NCBI GenBank assembly: GCA_949710005.1
Contig: OX453275.1
Span: 231,501-295,500, forward strand
Length of the DNA stretch: 64,000 nt
Reading direction: 5' to 3'
Origin: Ricordea florida
Taxonomy: Eukaryota > Cnidaria > Anthozoa > Corallimorpharia > Ricordeidae
In this document: positions 21,231 through 32,200 of the stretch, piece after piece
Position numbering within the stretch: the stretch's first letter is position 1
How the letters are laid out: every line of letters begins with the position of its first letter
Program-made: the position numbers and the translations under genes
Notes under the pieces: generated by a model
What the model was told of the DNA's origin: nothing
Databases searched by the model: none
Seen by the model: the letters and a program-made list of their open reading frames with translations, nothing else

Positions 21231-24200
21231 ATGGATGTAATAACTCATTCACACACATCAACATCCAAGCAGGAGACCACTGAAGCTTTTTCCCTTTGCA
21301 CCGTGCCAGTGTGGTTGAAGGCAAATGGTCGCAAGGTGAAGGTGAATGCTATATTGGATGATGGCTCTAATGAGACATTTCTGAATGAAGAGGTTGCAGG
21401 AGCGCTTGGTCTCAAGGAGAGATATCAGACGGTCACAGTTAATGTTTTGAACAATGAAGTGGAAACGTTTCAGTCTATGCCATTGGAAGTGACTATCGAA
21501 AGCCTTGATGGAGAGTTCAGTAAAAGTGTTAAAGTGAAGACTTGCCCTAAAAGGGTAACTGGAAATTACAAGGTGGAGAACTGGAAACAGAGCAAGAATA
21601 AATGGGCCCACCTTAAGGAATGTGATTTTGCTGAACCAGCTCAAGAGGGATTTGTGGATTTGTTGATAGGTGTGGACAATGCAGAGCTGCACTATTCTAG
21701 AGCGGATGTACAAGGGGAGAAAGGAAGACCAGTGGCTCGCTTAGGTCCTTTGGGCTGGACATGCATTGGCTCACCAGAAGGAGAGCAAGGGTCAAGAGCA
21801 AGAGCACATGTTAGCCGTACTTTCTTTGCCCAAGAGCCCAATGTCAGCATCGACAGCGTCTGCTGTGATATTGATCGTACATTGAAGAGGTTTTGGGAGG
21901 TTGAAAACTATGGTACTGAACGGGTTGATAGTGTGATTTTTACCGAAGAAGAGAATGAGGTTTTGAAGAAGCTTAAGGAATCAATTCATTATACTGGAAA
22001 TGGATACCAAGTTGGGGTACCGTGGAAGGAGGATAAACCTCTGTTACCTAACAACTGCCACACAGCATTGTCCCGTCTACGCAACACAGAAAACAAGTTA
22101 AAGAAGGACTGTGCTCTGGGAGAAGAGTACTCACAAATTATCAGGGCTTATGTCAAAAAGGGTTACCTTCGCAAGGTCGAACCGGATGAACCATCACCCC
22201 CAGAAGTTTGGTATTTGCCTCATTTTCCAGTAATTCGCATGGACAAAACTACGACTAAAGTACGCATTGTGTTTGATTGTTCTGCTAAAACAGATGGTGT
22301 GTCATTGAATGATGTAATTTGTGCAGGTCCTAAATTGCAGAAGGATTTGTTTGATGTGCTCATTCGGTTCAGGAGGAACCGTGTAGCTCTGGCGTGTGAC
22401 ATTAAGGAAATGTATTTACAAGTGGAGATTGAGGAGCGAGATCGTCCATACTTTCGAATTTTGTGGAGGGACCTTGATTCCAGTCGTGAACCTGAGATCT
22501 ACGAGTTCAGTCGAGTAGTATTTGGTAAAAATTCAGCTCCAATGGAGGCTCAGTTTGTCGCTCAAGAGAATGCCAGGAGACACCAGGATGCTTATCCGTT
22601 GGCAGCTAAAACTGTGCTTGAATCCACGTACATGGATGATTCAATTGACAGCGTGGAAACTGTGCAAGAGGGTATTCAGTTGTACAAAGAACTGGACAGT
22701 CTGTGGAAAATTGCAGGAATGAAGGCAAGGAAATGGATATCAAATTCTCCAGAAGTTGTATCAGCCACGCCTGAAGCTGATAGAGCTACCGAGTTGCAGA
22801 TAACTGAGGGGCAGGAACCTGTTGTTAAGACCCTTGGTATATCCTGGAACAGTACAGAGGATACTTTCAACATTTCGACTGCAAATGTACCCACAGAGGT
22901 TTCACTGACCAAGCGAAATGTACTAAGGAGGGTTGCAACTATGTTTGACCCACTGGGATTTGTGAGTCCTTTTGTTATGAAGGCTAAGGTGATGCTTCAG
23001 GAACTATGGTCACGGGGATATGGCTGGGATGACATCATACAAGATGAAATTGCAAGTAGAATTGGAAGCTGGTATGAACAACTTCAGAGCCTTGGTAACG
23101 TGCAGGTGCCAAGGTGTCTTCGTGAGACAAAGGAGGTAGTTATTAAGCGAGTTGTTACTTTTGTGGATGCTTCACAGCAAGCTTATGGGACTGTTGTATA
23201 CTTACAATGTGTATACAATGATGCAACTGTTACAAGCCGGTTGATTGCTTCAAAGTGTAAGGTGGCACCGCTAAAGCCCTTAACAGTGCCTCGGTTGGAA
23301 CTTATGGGGGCTGTACTGGGTTTGCGCTTGACACAGCATTTGACGGTTGTGCTGGATCTTCCCCTACACTCAGTAACGTTCTATTCTGATAGTATGGATG
23401 TCCTCTGGTGGATTCGGGGTCATGGACGAAGCTTTCGCCCTTTTGTTGCTAATCGAATTGGAGAGATTCAGATGGTGACAGAACCATCACAGTGGCAACA
23501 CGTAGCAACCGAGGAGAACCCAGCTGATCTTTGTACAAGAGGAGCAACCCCAGATGAGCTGTTAGATAACTTACTCTGGTGGCACGGACCAAGTTGGTTG
23601 CTGTTTAAAGATAAGGCTAGATGGCCAAAAATGGATGTAAGAAGTCGTCCAGCTTCGCTACTAGAGCTGAAGACATCAGACCACAAGAAAGGGGTAAGAG
23701 ACTGTGGAAGCGTTTTACTATGTCGCCTGCAGAGTACAATGAACAGGGGTAGAAAGGGAGAAATGGGGCCAACAAGCAAGGACTGGAGGCTTTTGCCCAC
23801 CCGTTTCTCAAGCTGGACACGGTTGGTTCGTCTGCAGGCCAGAGTGTGGCGAGTAGTCTTAAACATGCGCAATCCAGGGGATAAGATAGATGAACGAGAG
23901 CCTTTACCAGAAGAAATTGAAGATGCAGAGGAGGAAATCATCAGCCTAGCGCAGTTTGAGGCATTTCCTGAAGAGCACATAGCACTAGTGATGGGAAAGG
24001 AGATTCCTAAGAAGAGTTCACTTGAAAAGTTATGCCCTTGGTTGGATGATCAAGGTATAATGCGGTGTGGGGGTCGACTGCAATTTGCTGAGTCCCTTCC
24101 TTATGATGTTAGATTTCCTATTATACTGCCAAGAGGTCATTGGGTGACAAAACTGATAGTAAAGCATTACCACGAACTGTCCAATCACAGTGCTGGGACA

Positions 24201-25259
24201 AACTTTGTGCTGTCACAGATTAGTGGGAGGTTCTGGATTGTCGCTGCACGCGAGGAAATAAGGGCATGGGAGAACGAATGCAATGGGTGCAAAAGGCGTA
24301 GGAACAGGCCAGCCGCACAGATAATGGGGCCATTACCACAAGTAAGGCTGTGCTTTACATTTCGGGCGTTTGACCAGATCGCATTAGATTATGCGGGTCC
24401 GTTCACCACTATACAAGGGCGTGGGCGTCGGCGGCTTAAGAGGTGGCTGTGTGTTTTTACATGTTTATCCACACGTGCTGTTCATTTGGAGCTGGCATGG
24501 GGTCTTGATACAGACAGCTTCTTGAACGCCTTTACCAGACTTATTAGCAGAAGGGGAGTACCCAAGGAGGTGGTTAGTGATAACGGCACTAACTTTGTCG
24601 GAGCAGTCAACGAACTAAAGGAACTCATGGGTCAACTGGACAATGATCAAATTCAGCGAGCGACTGCACAGAATGGAGTAAAGTGGCACTTTAACCCCCC
24701 AGGAGCCCCTCATTTTGGTGGTGCTCATGAGGTGATGGTAAAAGCAGCTAAGAAAGCCATATATGCTGTGCTCGGTAACAGCAATGTTACAGATGAAGAA
24801 CTAATCACAGCCATCACAGGCGCCGAGAATCTTCTTAACTCTAGGCCACTGACCTATCAGTCAGCAAACATTAAAGACGATGTTCCATTAACACCCAATC
24901 ATTTTTTGTATGGGCAAATGGGTGGACAGTTTGCTCCGGAGAGTGTTGATACTACAAGGTTTAATCCGCGGAAGAGGTGGCGCAAGGTGCAAGAGTTGAT
25001 CTCGCGAGTCTGGTCAAGGTGGTTGAAGGAGTATTTACCTATGCTGAATACTCGTCCAAGGTGGACTAAAGTCATCGAGGACCTCAAGGAAGAAGATGTT
25101 GTCCTAGTGTTGGATCAAAGTCTGCCACGAGGGCAGTGGCCATTGGGCCGTATTGTAGAAACATATCCGGGCAAGGACGGACATTCACGTGTCGCGAAAG
25201 TTCAGTGTGGAAGCAAGACTGTGGTTAGGCCAATCCACAAATTAGTACCACTTTTGTGA
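21231..25259 (+). CDS. BEL/Pao Pol polyprotein
   Basis: 1,342 aa, uninterrupted. Aspartic protease (Peptidase_A17 type; AILDDGSNETF near residue 42), reverse transcriptase (RIVFDCSAK, FGKNSAPMEAQF, YMDDS catalytic motif at ~466), RNase H (FVDASQQAYG at ~642, YSDSMDVLWW at ~719), integrase with an HHCC zinc-binding region (HYHELSNHSAG, then CNGCKRR; ~977-1018) and DDE core (LDYAGPF ~1052, SDNGTNF ~1115, PHFGGAHEVMVK), then a DUF5641 C-terminal domain. A TGA lies two codons before the first ATG, so gag is not fused in frame here. The long open frame suggests a fairly recent insertion despite the missing 5' end. Confidence 0.9.
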   Translation: MDVITHSHTSTSKQETTEAFSLCTVPVWLKANGRKVKVNAILDDGSNETFLNEEVAGALGLKERYQTVTVNVLNNEVETFQSMPLEVTIESLDGEFSKSVKVKTCPKRVTGNYKVENWKQSKNKWAHLKECDFAEPAQEGFVDLLIGVDNAELHYSRADVQGEKGRPVARLGPLGWTCIGSPEGEQGSRARAHVSRTFFAQEPNVSIDSVCCDIDRTLKRFWEVENYGTERVDSVIFTEEENEVLKKLKESIHYTGNGYQVGVPWKEDKPLLPNNCHTALSRLRNTENKLKKDCALGEEYSQIIRAYVKKGYLRKVEPDEPSPPEVWYLPHFPVIRMDKTTTKVRIVFDCSAKTDGVSLNDVICAGPKLQKDLFDVLIRFRRNRVALACDIKEMYLQVEIEERDRPYFRILWRDLDSSREPEIYEFSRVVFGKNSAPMEAQFVAQENARRHQDAYPLAAKTVLESTYMDDSIDSVETVQEGIQLYKELDSLWKIAGMKARKWISNSPEVVSATPEADRATELQITEGQEPVVKTLGISWNSTEDTFNISTANVPTEVSLTKRNVLRRVATMFDPLGFVSPFVMKAKVMLQELWSRGYGWDDIIQDEIASRIGSWYEQLQSLGNVQVPRCLRETKEVVIKRVVTFVDASQQAYGTVVYLQCVYNDATVTSRLIASKCKVAPLKPLTVPRLELMGAVLGLRLTQHLTVVLDLPLHSVTFYSDSMDVLWWIRGHGRSFRPFVANRIGEIQMVTEPSQWQHVATEENPADLCTRGATPDELLDNLLWWHGPSWLLFKDKARWPKMDVRSRPASLLELKTSDHKKGVRDCGSVLLCRLQSTMNRGRKGEMGPTSKDWRLLPTRFSSWTRLVRLQARVWRVVLNMRNPGDKIDEREPLPEEIEDAEEEIISLAQFEAFPEEHIALVMGKEIPKKSSLEKLCPWLDDQGIMRCGGRLQFAESLPYDVRFPIILPRGHWVTKLIVKHYHELSNHSAGTNFVLSQISGRFWIVAAREEIRAWENECNGCKRRRNRPAAQIMGPLPQVRLCFTFRAFDQIALDYAGPFTTIQGRGRRRLKRWLCVFTCLSTRAVHLELAWGLDTDSFLNAFTRLISRRGVPKEVVSDNGTNFVGAVNELKELMGQLDNDQIQRATAQNGVKWHFNPPGAPHFGGAHEVMVKAAKKAIYAVLGNSNVTDEELITAITGAENLLNSRPLTYQSANIKDDVPLTPNHFLYGQMGGQFAPESVDTTRFNPRKRWRKVQELISRVWSRWLKEYLPMLNTRPRWTKVIEDLKEEDVVLVLDQSLPRGQWPLGRIVETYPGKDGHSRVAKVQCGSKTVVRPIHKLVPLL

Positions 25260-25363
25260 GCCGAGAGACCTTTTAAAGAACTTTCAGTGAGAACATTGAG
25301 ATTCAGCTCCTATGCTTATTCGTTGAAGTCACACTGTGGTCCCCTCAGTGCGGGGAGGGGGAA

Positions 25364-25564
25364 TGTTAAGAAGAGCGTGACTGTTTCAGTTAAGAATTCG
25401 TTTCGTTACGTTTACCTTTTTTGGTATTACCGATAAGTGTCCATCAAGTAGTTTTACTAAAAATATTGAGAACCACGCGGTGGTAAGTTACCTTGGGCGA
25501 CACGCATTTTAAGAATAAATATCAAGTTGAGTTTATCAAACGATGTTGTCGTATCGTCCCAACA
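25364..25564 (+). repeat. 3' LTR of the BEL/Pao element
   Basis: Starts TGTTAAGAAG directly after the polypurine tract and ends ...CCCAACA, giving the TGTT/AACA ends usual for BEL. AATAAA at ~25514 is a plausible polyadenylation signal. About 201 bp. The microsatellite starts immediately after, so no target duplication can be read. Confidence 0.7.
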
Positions 25565-25935
25565 GTATTGGTATTGGTATTAGTATGGGTATTGGTTTGG
25601 TATTGGTATTAGTATTGGTATTGGTATTGGTATTGGTATTGGTATTGGTATTGGTATTGGTATTGGCATTGGTATTGGTGTTAGTATTGGTATTGGTATT
25701 GGTATTGGTGTTGGTGTTGGTATTGGTATTGGTGTTGGTGTTGGTATTGGTTTGGTATTAGCATTGGTATTGGCATTGGTATTGGCATTGGCATTCGTTT
25801 CGGTTTTGGTATTGGTATTGGCATTGGTATTGGCATTGGCATTGGTATTGGTATTGGCATTGGTATTGGCATTGGCATTGGTATTGGCATTGGCATTGGC
25901 ATTGGCATTGGTATTGATATTGGTATTGGTATTAG
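25565..25935. repeat. GGTATT hexanucleotide microsatellite
   Basis: About 370 bp of GGTATT repeats interspersed with GGCATT and GGTGTT variants. Both strands are open in several frames (LVLVLV and PMPMPI patterns) purely because of the repeat; these are not genes. Confidence 0.95.
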
Positions 25936-27999
25936 TCAGTCGTTGAATTTCGTTGAAACAGTGTTCATTAAATCCTGATAGGAATTAGTTATGTCTTACA
26001 GGTCGCCATATGTTTAGCTGTCCGCCGTCATCTGAATGCTGTCATAGTAACTCAGAATCTAGCATACCGGAAATGTGCTCTGACAAGGTATTATATCCAC
26101 TCTTTCTACTTTAGAGGTAGCCTTATAAGAGATGGGAACTTCCACAAGACTATAAACGGCATGGTTGCGTACAGAAAGCCACGCAGTGGTCAATTATATT
26201 ATTTAAAGGTTAAAGGATAACTTGTAATGTATCTTTTCCTTTACTTATCAGTAGTAGGTATCTCTGCAGCTTATGAAAAGAAAGGAAGTTGTGATGATTG
26301 ACCTCTGAGGCTGCCGGGCCTTTCATTAACATGAATTTCCTTTCTTTAAATTAGTTGCCGTTCTGACGCACGACATATCTAACAACAGCATATCGCCTTC
26401 AAATATTGCTTATTTATTCACTTCTAAAGCAAACATTCATTCACACAATACAAGGTCACCTTCAAGAGGCGAATATTTTATTGAGCTCTCAAGACTTGGC
26501 AAAAAAATTATATCCTTTTGAAGAAATGGTTTAAAAATCTGAAATAGGTTACCTCGTGAAATCCGCCATCTATCCAAAACAATTTGAAAAATAAAATCCA
26601 CGATACCTTACTCCAAAGACTTTGAGAAGAAAATGACTATATTGATATACCTGTCTTACTAAAAAATATATGGGCTCCTGATATATCTTAATACTTTGGC
26701 TTCCCATATCTGCACTTTGCATTGATTTGATTTTAGATGATTATCACTTAGTCGTTAGTATACTTTGCACACTAGGTATTTGTTTATCTATACGTTTTAC
26801 AATGTATTGTTTGTGAAACACAACTGAACGCCATACTTCCCTTCATTTATTCTCACTTTTACGCACGTTTAGTAACTGGCCGCCTCGACTAGGCTTTACT
26901 AACTGTGAGCAAAGCAGTGCCCATGTTCTGTAATATAATGAAAATCTTCTATAATAAACGAATCCTCTTCTACAGTAAACGAACAACAAATTGCGACCAA
27001 GCTCTACACTCTCACTTTATGCAGCGTTCGTTTTTGTAATATACTTGCTCAGACGCTACCTCTCCTGTGTGATATACTATACTGCATTTCTTCTCAGTTT
27101 TGTTTGCTTGTGTTTTCCGTTACTGTAGAGTATAATTACTAGCATTTCCAGTGAAGAAACGGAGCCAAGCATAGCATCTAACACCACTCTTCACACCTAT
27201 CTCACCAACGACACAAAGATTGTCAGGGCAGACGTTCATCACGAAGCAAAACCGACAACAGTATTTTCCATTTTTGGTATAGAAAGAGAGAATCACTCTT
27301 CGACTTCATGGTACGTGAACCAAATTTGACTAGCTTATGACAGCGATTATACTGTGTGGCTGTCACCAGAGCTCGGTAGTGTTGGTATTAGTCACCTGAG
27401 ACCTTATACATGAAACTCACGCTTTGGAGCTGATTATATCCTGTCACGGATTCAATAAGCCAATCAGATCTTCCAACTGTGTCTGTTTGAAACGCCCTGG
27501 AAACAGTTCAACTTTGTGCCATTTTAAAAGTAATTCAAGTACCTTCTCGTCGGTAAGTCAATTTATCAAGAAACTCCAAAGTTAAGCGAAGGAGAGAATT
27601 TAAAATATGTTAGGTGGGAAACTCACCAATGTACTGTCAGAGAGTTATCTACTGCGATACGACTGAATAGGTAATCACAGCACTAAGTATGAGAATTATT
27701 ATTGAGAAGAAACTTCGGTTGCATGGGAATACCCCTTGACTCTTTTATTTCATTTACATCTTGCACTTCGTCATTAAATTTTTAGCCCAGGGAAGCCTAC
27801 TCGCATAAGCTTTCAGCTTCTTTAGGATTCCTTGTCACTTTTCCAATATTTGTAACTATAATTATTCACAATGTACATGTATGGGTGACTAAAATAAATA
27901 AATAAATAAATAAAAAAAAGTACATTACATTGCCTTGCACTTTTAGTTAAGTAATGTTTTTTAATTGTATCTTCCTTCCTAGGGCAAACTCACCTGCAG
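25936..27999 (+). other. Intron/intergenic sequence with two candidate host exons
   Basis: Mostly non-coding. Two possible small exons stand out. 26002-26087 (acceptor TCTTACAG, donor GTATTA) encodes a Cys/Ser-rich 28-residue stretch and fits the phase of the LRR-Roc gene's last visible exon. 27152-27276 (acceptor CATTTCCAG, donor GTATAG) is open and ends in a phase that joins the ZU5 exon at 28000. They do not join each other in phase, so a full connection is not established. Confidence 0.3.
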
Positions 28000-28335
28000 A
28001 AAACTTGATTACACAAGTACACAACACATTTGATAGTACTGGTGGAGAATTGTGCTCCCCGGATTCCAACGTCAGAGTAAATATTCCCGCGGGAGCCTTA
28101 CCTCAAAACACATCGCAGCCTATTTTCTTTGGTGTCGTTTTTGATGAAACCGAACTTTTGCAGAATATCCCAGAGACGCCGCAAAGAACGCTGATTTGCC
28201 CTGTTATAAAGTGCGGGCCTAGTCACGTGACGTTTCTGAAACCCGTTCAGATCGTCCTACCACACTGTTTGTACTTGGAAGAGGCAAAGAAATATTCGAT
28301 CTCTGTTTACCGCTGTGGGGAGATTTCTGATAACC
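28000..28335 (+). CDS. ZU5-UPA-death gene, exon with first half of ZU5
   Basis: Encodes the start of a ZU5 domain: FDSTGGELCSPDSNVRVNIP, AGALP, CPVIKCGPSHVTFLKPVQIVLPH, YSISVYRCGE. The donor GTAAGT at 28336 follows one carried base. The next exon in phase is 47486, on the other side of 19 kb of nested transposons. The acceptor is either CTGCAG (exon from 28000) or CTTCCTAG (from 27982). ZU5-UPA-death modules occur in UNC5 receptors, ankyrins and PIDD, where UPA and ZU5 fold on the death domain and hold it inactive (family knowledge). Confidence 0.75.
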
Positions 28336-28709
28336 GTAAGTGTTATATATACTGATCGCGCCCAACAAAACACATTCCCGTGATCCAAATGACCATTTTA
28401 CTTAAAAAAAAGTGATCCGCATACAACAGAGCGGTTTTCTATTCATTTTGGAAGACGTCGCTCTACTTCAGTCTGTTCAACAAACCAGGAATAGAACCCA
28501 AACCCCTAGTAACTAGCTCGATCATGTTACTACACATTTGTTTTGAGGTCCCGTAGGTTCGTTGGACTATGCAAGTCTGTTGTAATTGGTCAAAGTAATA
28601 GAGTACCGAAGCGCTGACGTCACGTTACCATGGAAGCATTTTGGCTGGTTCTAAACAAGAGATCAACATAGCGTCTCTCTTTGGGTAACGTAACGTGGAC
28701 AAGTCGAAA

Positions 28710-28755
28710 ATGGTTCAATGTTTTGCCCCAGATTGTAATCATCAATCAGAAAGGG
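28710..28755 (+). pseudogene. THAP exon of the ISL2EU-like transposase, part left of the Maverick
   Basis: From the ATG at 28710 the frame reads MVQCFAPDCNH..., the first Cys pair of a THAP C2CH zinc finger, and is cut at 28755 by the Maverick. The exon resumes after the target duplication at 44819 in the same frame and continues the THAP pattern, so the insertion split the exon cleanly. The gene cannot be expressed as a full transposase in this state. Confidence 0.8.
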
Positions 28756-29287
28756 TGATGTTATAAATGGGGGATTCTGGCACATTTTCATTACGATTTT
28801 TATTACGATTTTATTTCAATTGAAATAAGCGCGGTGCTGGCACATTTTTTGTCCTACGTACAAAGCCGATACAAAACTGTTATTGACCTGGATACTAAGC
28901 CGATACAAAGCCGATACAAAGCTGTTATTGACCTGGATACAAAGCCGATACAAAGCTGTTATTGACCTGGATACAAAGCCGATACAAAGCTGTTATTGAC
29001 CTGGATACTAAGCTGATACAAAGCTGTTATTGACCTGGGTACTAAGACGATACAAAGCCGATACAAAGCCTATGTGAAATCGGCGCGGGGCTGGCTCCTG
29101 GCACATTTTAGTGTGTTTTGATTTTATTTTGTGAAACCGATACCAAGGCTATGTGAAACCTCCATAAAATCTGATACAGGGACCTGGCACATTTTAAAAA
29201 TGATTTTTCAAAAGAAATAAAATACTCATTTAAAAAGAAGAATTAATATACAAAATGGAACAACAATTACGAAGATTAAATGTGCCG
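28756..29287. repeat. Left terminal inverted repeat of Maverick B
   Basis: Matches the reverse complement of 44354-44813, with indels. The outer ~110 bp are nearly identical (GGCACATTTTCATTACGATT, CAATTGAAATAAGCGCGGTG). The middle is an ~34-bp minisatellite (GATACAAAGCTGTTATTGACCTGG) with different unit numbers in each arm. The inner end includes the polymerase leader and its first ~11 codons. Confidence 0.9.
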
Positions 29288-32200
29288 CAATTAAAAACTT
29301 TAGTTAGATGGTATAATATTCGGGGCCGATCTGGGTTTAATAAAAGGGAACTTATTGGCGCATTGATTAATATACCCGAAATAACTAATAATATTCAAGA
29401 AATAATTAATAATATTGTGGGAATTGTTAATGAGCTACGTAATACACCAATTAGGCCAATAAATCAACCAAATTTACCTCTTCCAATTCCGAATATTGAG
29501 CCACCACCAATGAGACCAAGAAACCAACTAAATTTACCACCTTTAACTATTCCCCAACCAATGCCCAGCACACCACCTGGCTCGCCAGATAGATTTAGAC
29601 CGGGAACTCCTACAGGCCCACCCCCACAAAATATTAATAAACCCAAACCAAAAAATAAAAAAACAAAACAAACTCCTTTTTTAGGAAATGTATTAAACAA
29701 GTTTTGGAATTTTGTAAAACCATATATTCCTAAAAAGGTAAAAAATAAAACAGAAGAATTAGCCAAAAATTTTATAGAAAGATATAAAAAAGTAAATAAG
29801 CCCAAAGAAATAAAGTCACCACCTAAAAGAGATTATAAGAAGGAGGGTGCAAGGCCAAAAATATTAAAAAGAAATGAGGGAAAAGAAATTGCGGGTGATT
29901 TTACACCAAGGGAATATGAATCAGCTATTAATGGTAATTATATAAGCTATAGAATTGAAGGAAATAAAAAGAATGATGAAAAGACATTCTTACATAAAAT
30001 AAAACCAAAAGTTATAGAACTAATTAAACAGAGAGTTAAATCAAAAAAATCATTAAAGACTAAATTTATATTTACATGCAGATTCAAAAAGAAATTATTT
30101 GATGATATAGACAAAATATATAAATACTGTGATGCGAATTTTCCTTCTGAAAAATCAGAAATTGTTCTTGAGTCAACAGATTTATCAGAATTATTTGATA
30201 GATTAACAAATGAACAACTTATATTATTTGAAAATTTTTTAAATAATGAATCTGGTTGGGAATTCGAACGCGTACTATTTTTTGACATTTTCATAGATCG
30301 TTTTGTTCCACTTTTAGGCGGATCTTATATACCATTACCGCAAGAATTGTTAAATAGGAATGCGCTTATTAACCCAAAGAATTATGATGAAGAATGTTTC
30401 AAGTGGGTTATAACACGAGCAGTATATCCAACCGATAAAAATCCACAAAGAATAACTAAAGAATTGATAGAACAATCTAAGAATTTTAATTGGGATGGAA
30501 TTAATTTTCCAAGTGCAATACAAGATGTTGTTAATTTTGAAAACCAAAATGATTATGATATTGCAGTATATGGATATGATGAGAAAATAGGGGTATATCC
30601 TATAAAAAGAAGTAGTAAACGAGGATTTAAATTGATTAGATTACTTTTATTAACAAAAGAAACTAAAGATGAAGAACCAAATAAACACTTTGTTTTAATA
30701 AAGAATATTAGTGCACTTATACGTAGGCAAGTTACTAAACGTAAATGCAAGTTGTACTTTTGTGATAATTGTTTGCATCACTTTCATTTAAAAAGATCAT
30801 TAGAAAAGCATGAAGGATATTGTTATTTATACAATGAAGCAAGAATTGATATGTTAAAAAATAAAGATGGTAGTCCATGTTTTCTTTCTTTTAGAAATTT
30901 TGTTAAAAAAATGAGAATACCTTTTGTAGCATATGCTGACTTTGAGTGTATTTTGAATGAAATAAAACAAAAATGTCAGTTAGATAAAAATAAAAGTTAC
31001 ACTAATAAATATCAGTTTCACAAACCAGTTTCATTCGGATGTTATATTAAGAGTTTTAATGAAAAAATATGTAAATCCAGATTTTATAGATATACTGCTA
31101 AATCACACGAAGATGATGTGGCACAGAAATTTGTTGAATATATAGAAGAAGAATTTAAGAAAATTTATAAAGATTGCATAAGTTATAATAAAAAAAGATT
31201 CAAAAAATTTAATAAGAAAATGATGACAGAAGTTGACGAAATAAATTATGAAAATGCAACTCATTGCCATATTTGTGAGAAAGAATTGGGAGAAGATAAG
31301 GTAATAGATCATTGTCATCTTACAGGAAAGTATAGAGACGCAGCACATAAGGAATGCAATTTAAATTATAAGGTTCCAAAATTCTTTCCTGTAATTATTC
31401 ACAATTTATCAGGATATGATGCACATCTATTTATTAATAATCTTGCTAAAACAGAAGGTAAAATAAAACTTATACCTAATAATGAGGAAAAGTATATTTC
31501 TTTTTCAAAAGAGATTGTGGTTGATACCTACAAAGATAAAGAAAGTGGTGAGATGATAGATGTTAAGAGAGATATAAGGTTCATTGATTCATTTAAATTT
31601 ATGCAGTCAAGTCTTGATAGTTTGTCTAGTAATCTTACTAAATGCGGAAAGTGTGATGTTTGTAAAGGCGTAATAAAAGGAAGTAGGTGTCTTAATCCAA
31701 CAGATAAAAACCTACATGAAATTACAAAGTATTTTGAAGGTGAAGAATTAAAGTTATTATTGAGAAAGGGAGTATTCCCATATGATTGGCTTGATGATTT
31801 TGAGAAACTAAATGAAACCCAACTTCCAACAAAGGAAGCGTTTTACTCAAAACTTAGCGGTAAAGATATTTCAGAAGATGATTACAAACACGCTAAAAAT
31901 GTATGGAAAACTTTTAATATGAAAACAATGCGAGATTACCTTAATCTATATCTCCAGTCTGATGTGTTATTATTAGCCGACGTTTTTGAAAACTTTAGAG
32001 ATGTTTGCCAAACAAATTATTGTTTGGACCCCGCTTGGTATTATACAGCACCAGGTCTTGCTTGGGATGCAATGTTAAAGTTAACCAAAATTGAATTAGA
32101 GATGATAAATGACATTGATATGCTAATTATGATTGAGAAAGGTGTTAGAGGGGGTATATCCCAAATATCACACAGATATGCTAAAGCTAACAATCCATAT

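Larger units (their letters stand above)
21208..25564 (+). mobile_element. BEL/Pao LTR retrotransposon, 5' truncated
   Basis: Contains the pol frame (21231-25259), a polypurine tract (GGGGAGGGGGAA, 25352-25363) and a 3' LTR with TGTT...AACA ends. No 5' LTR, primer-binding site or gag is found. The element starts only 25 bp after the Tigger right end, so the 5' portion was deleted or separated at or before that junction. Confidence 0.85.

Noticed and set aside
23468..23980. 170-codon minus frame within BEL pol
   Set aside because: Shadow of the intact pol frame.
25543..25946. Open frames of 64-75 residues with LVLV or PMPI patterns on both strands
   Set aside because: Produced by the GGTATT microsatellite; no start context or composition typical of genes.
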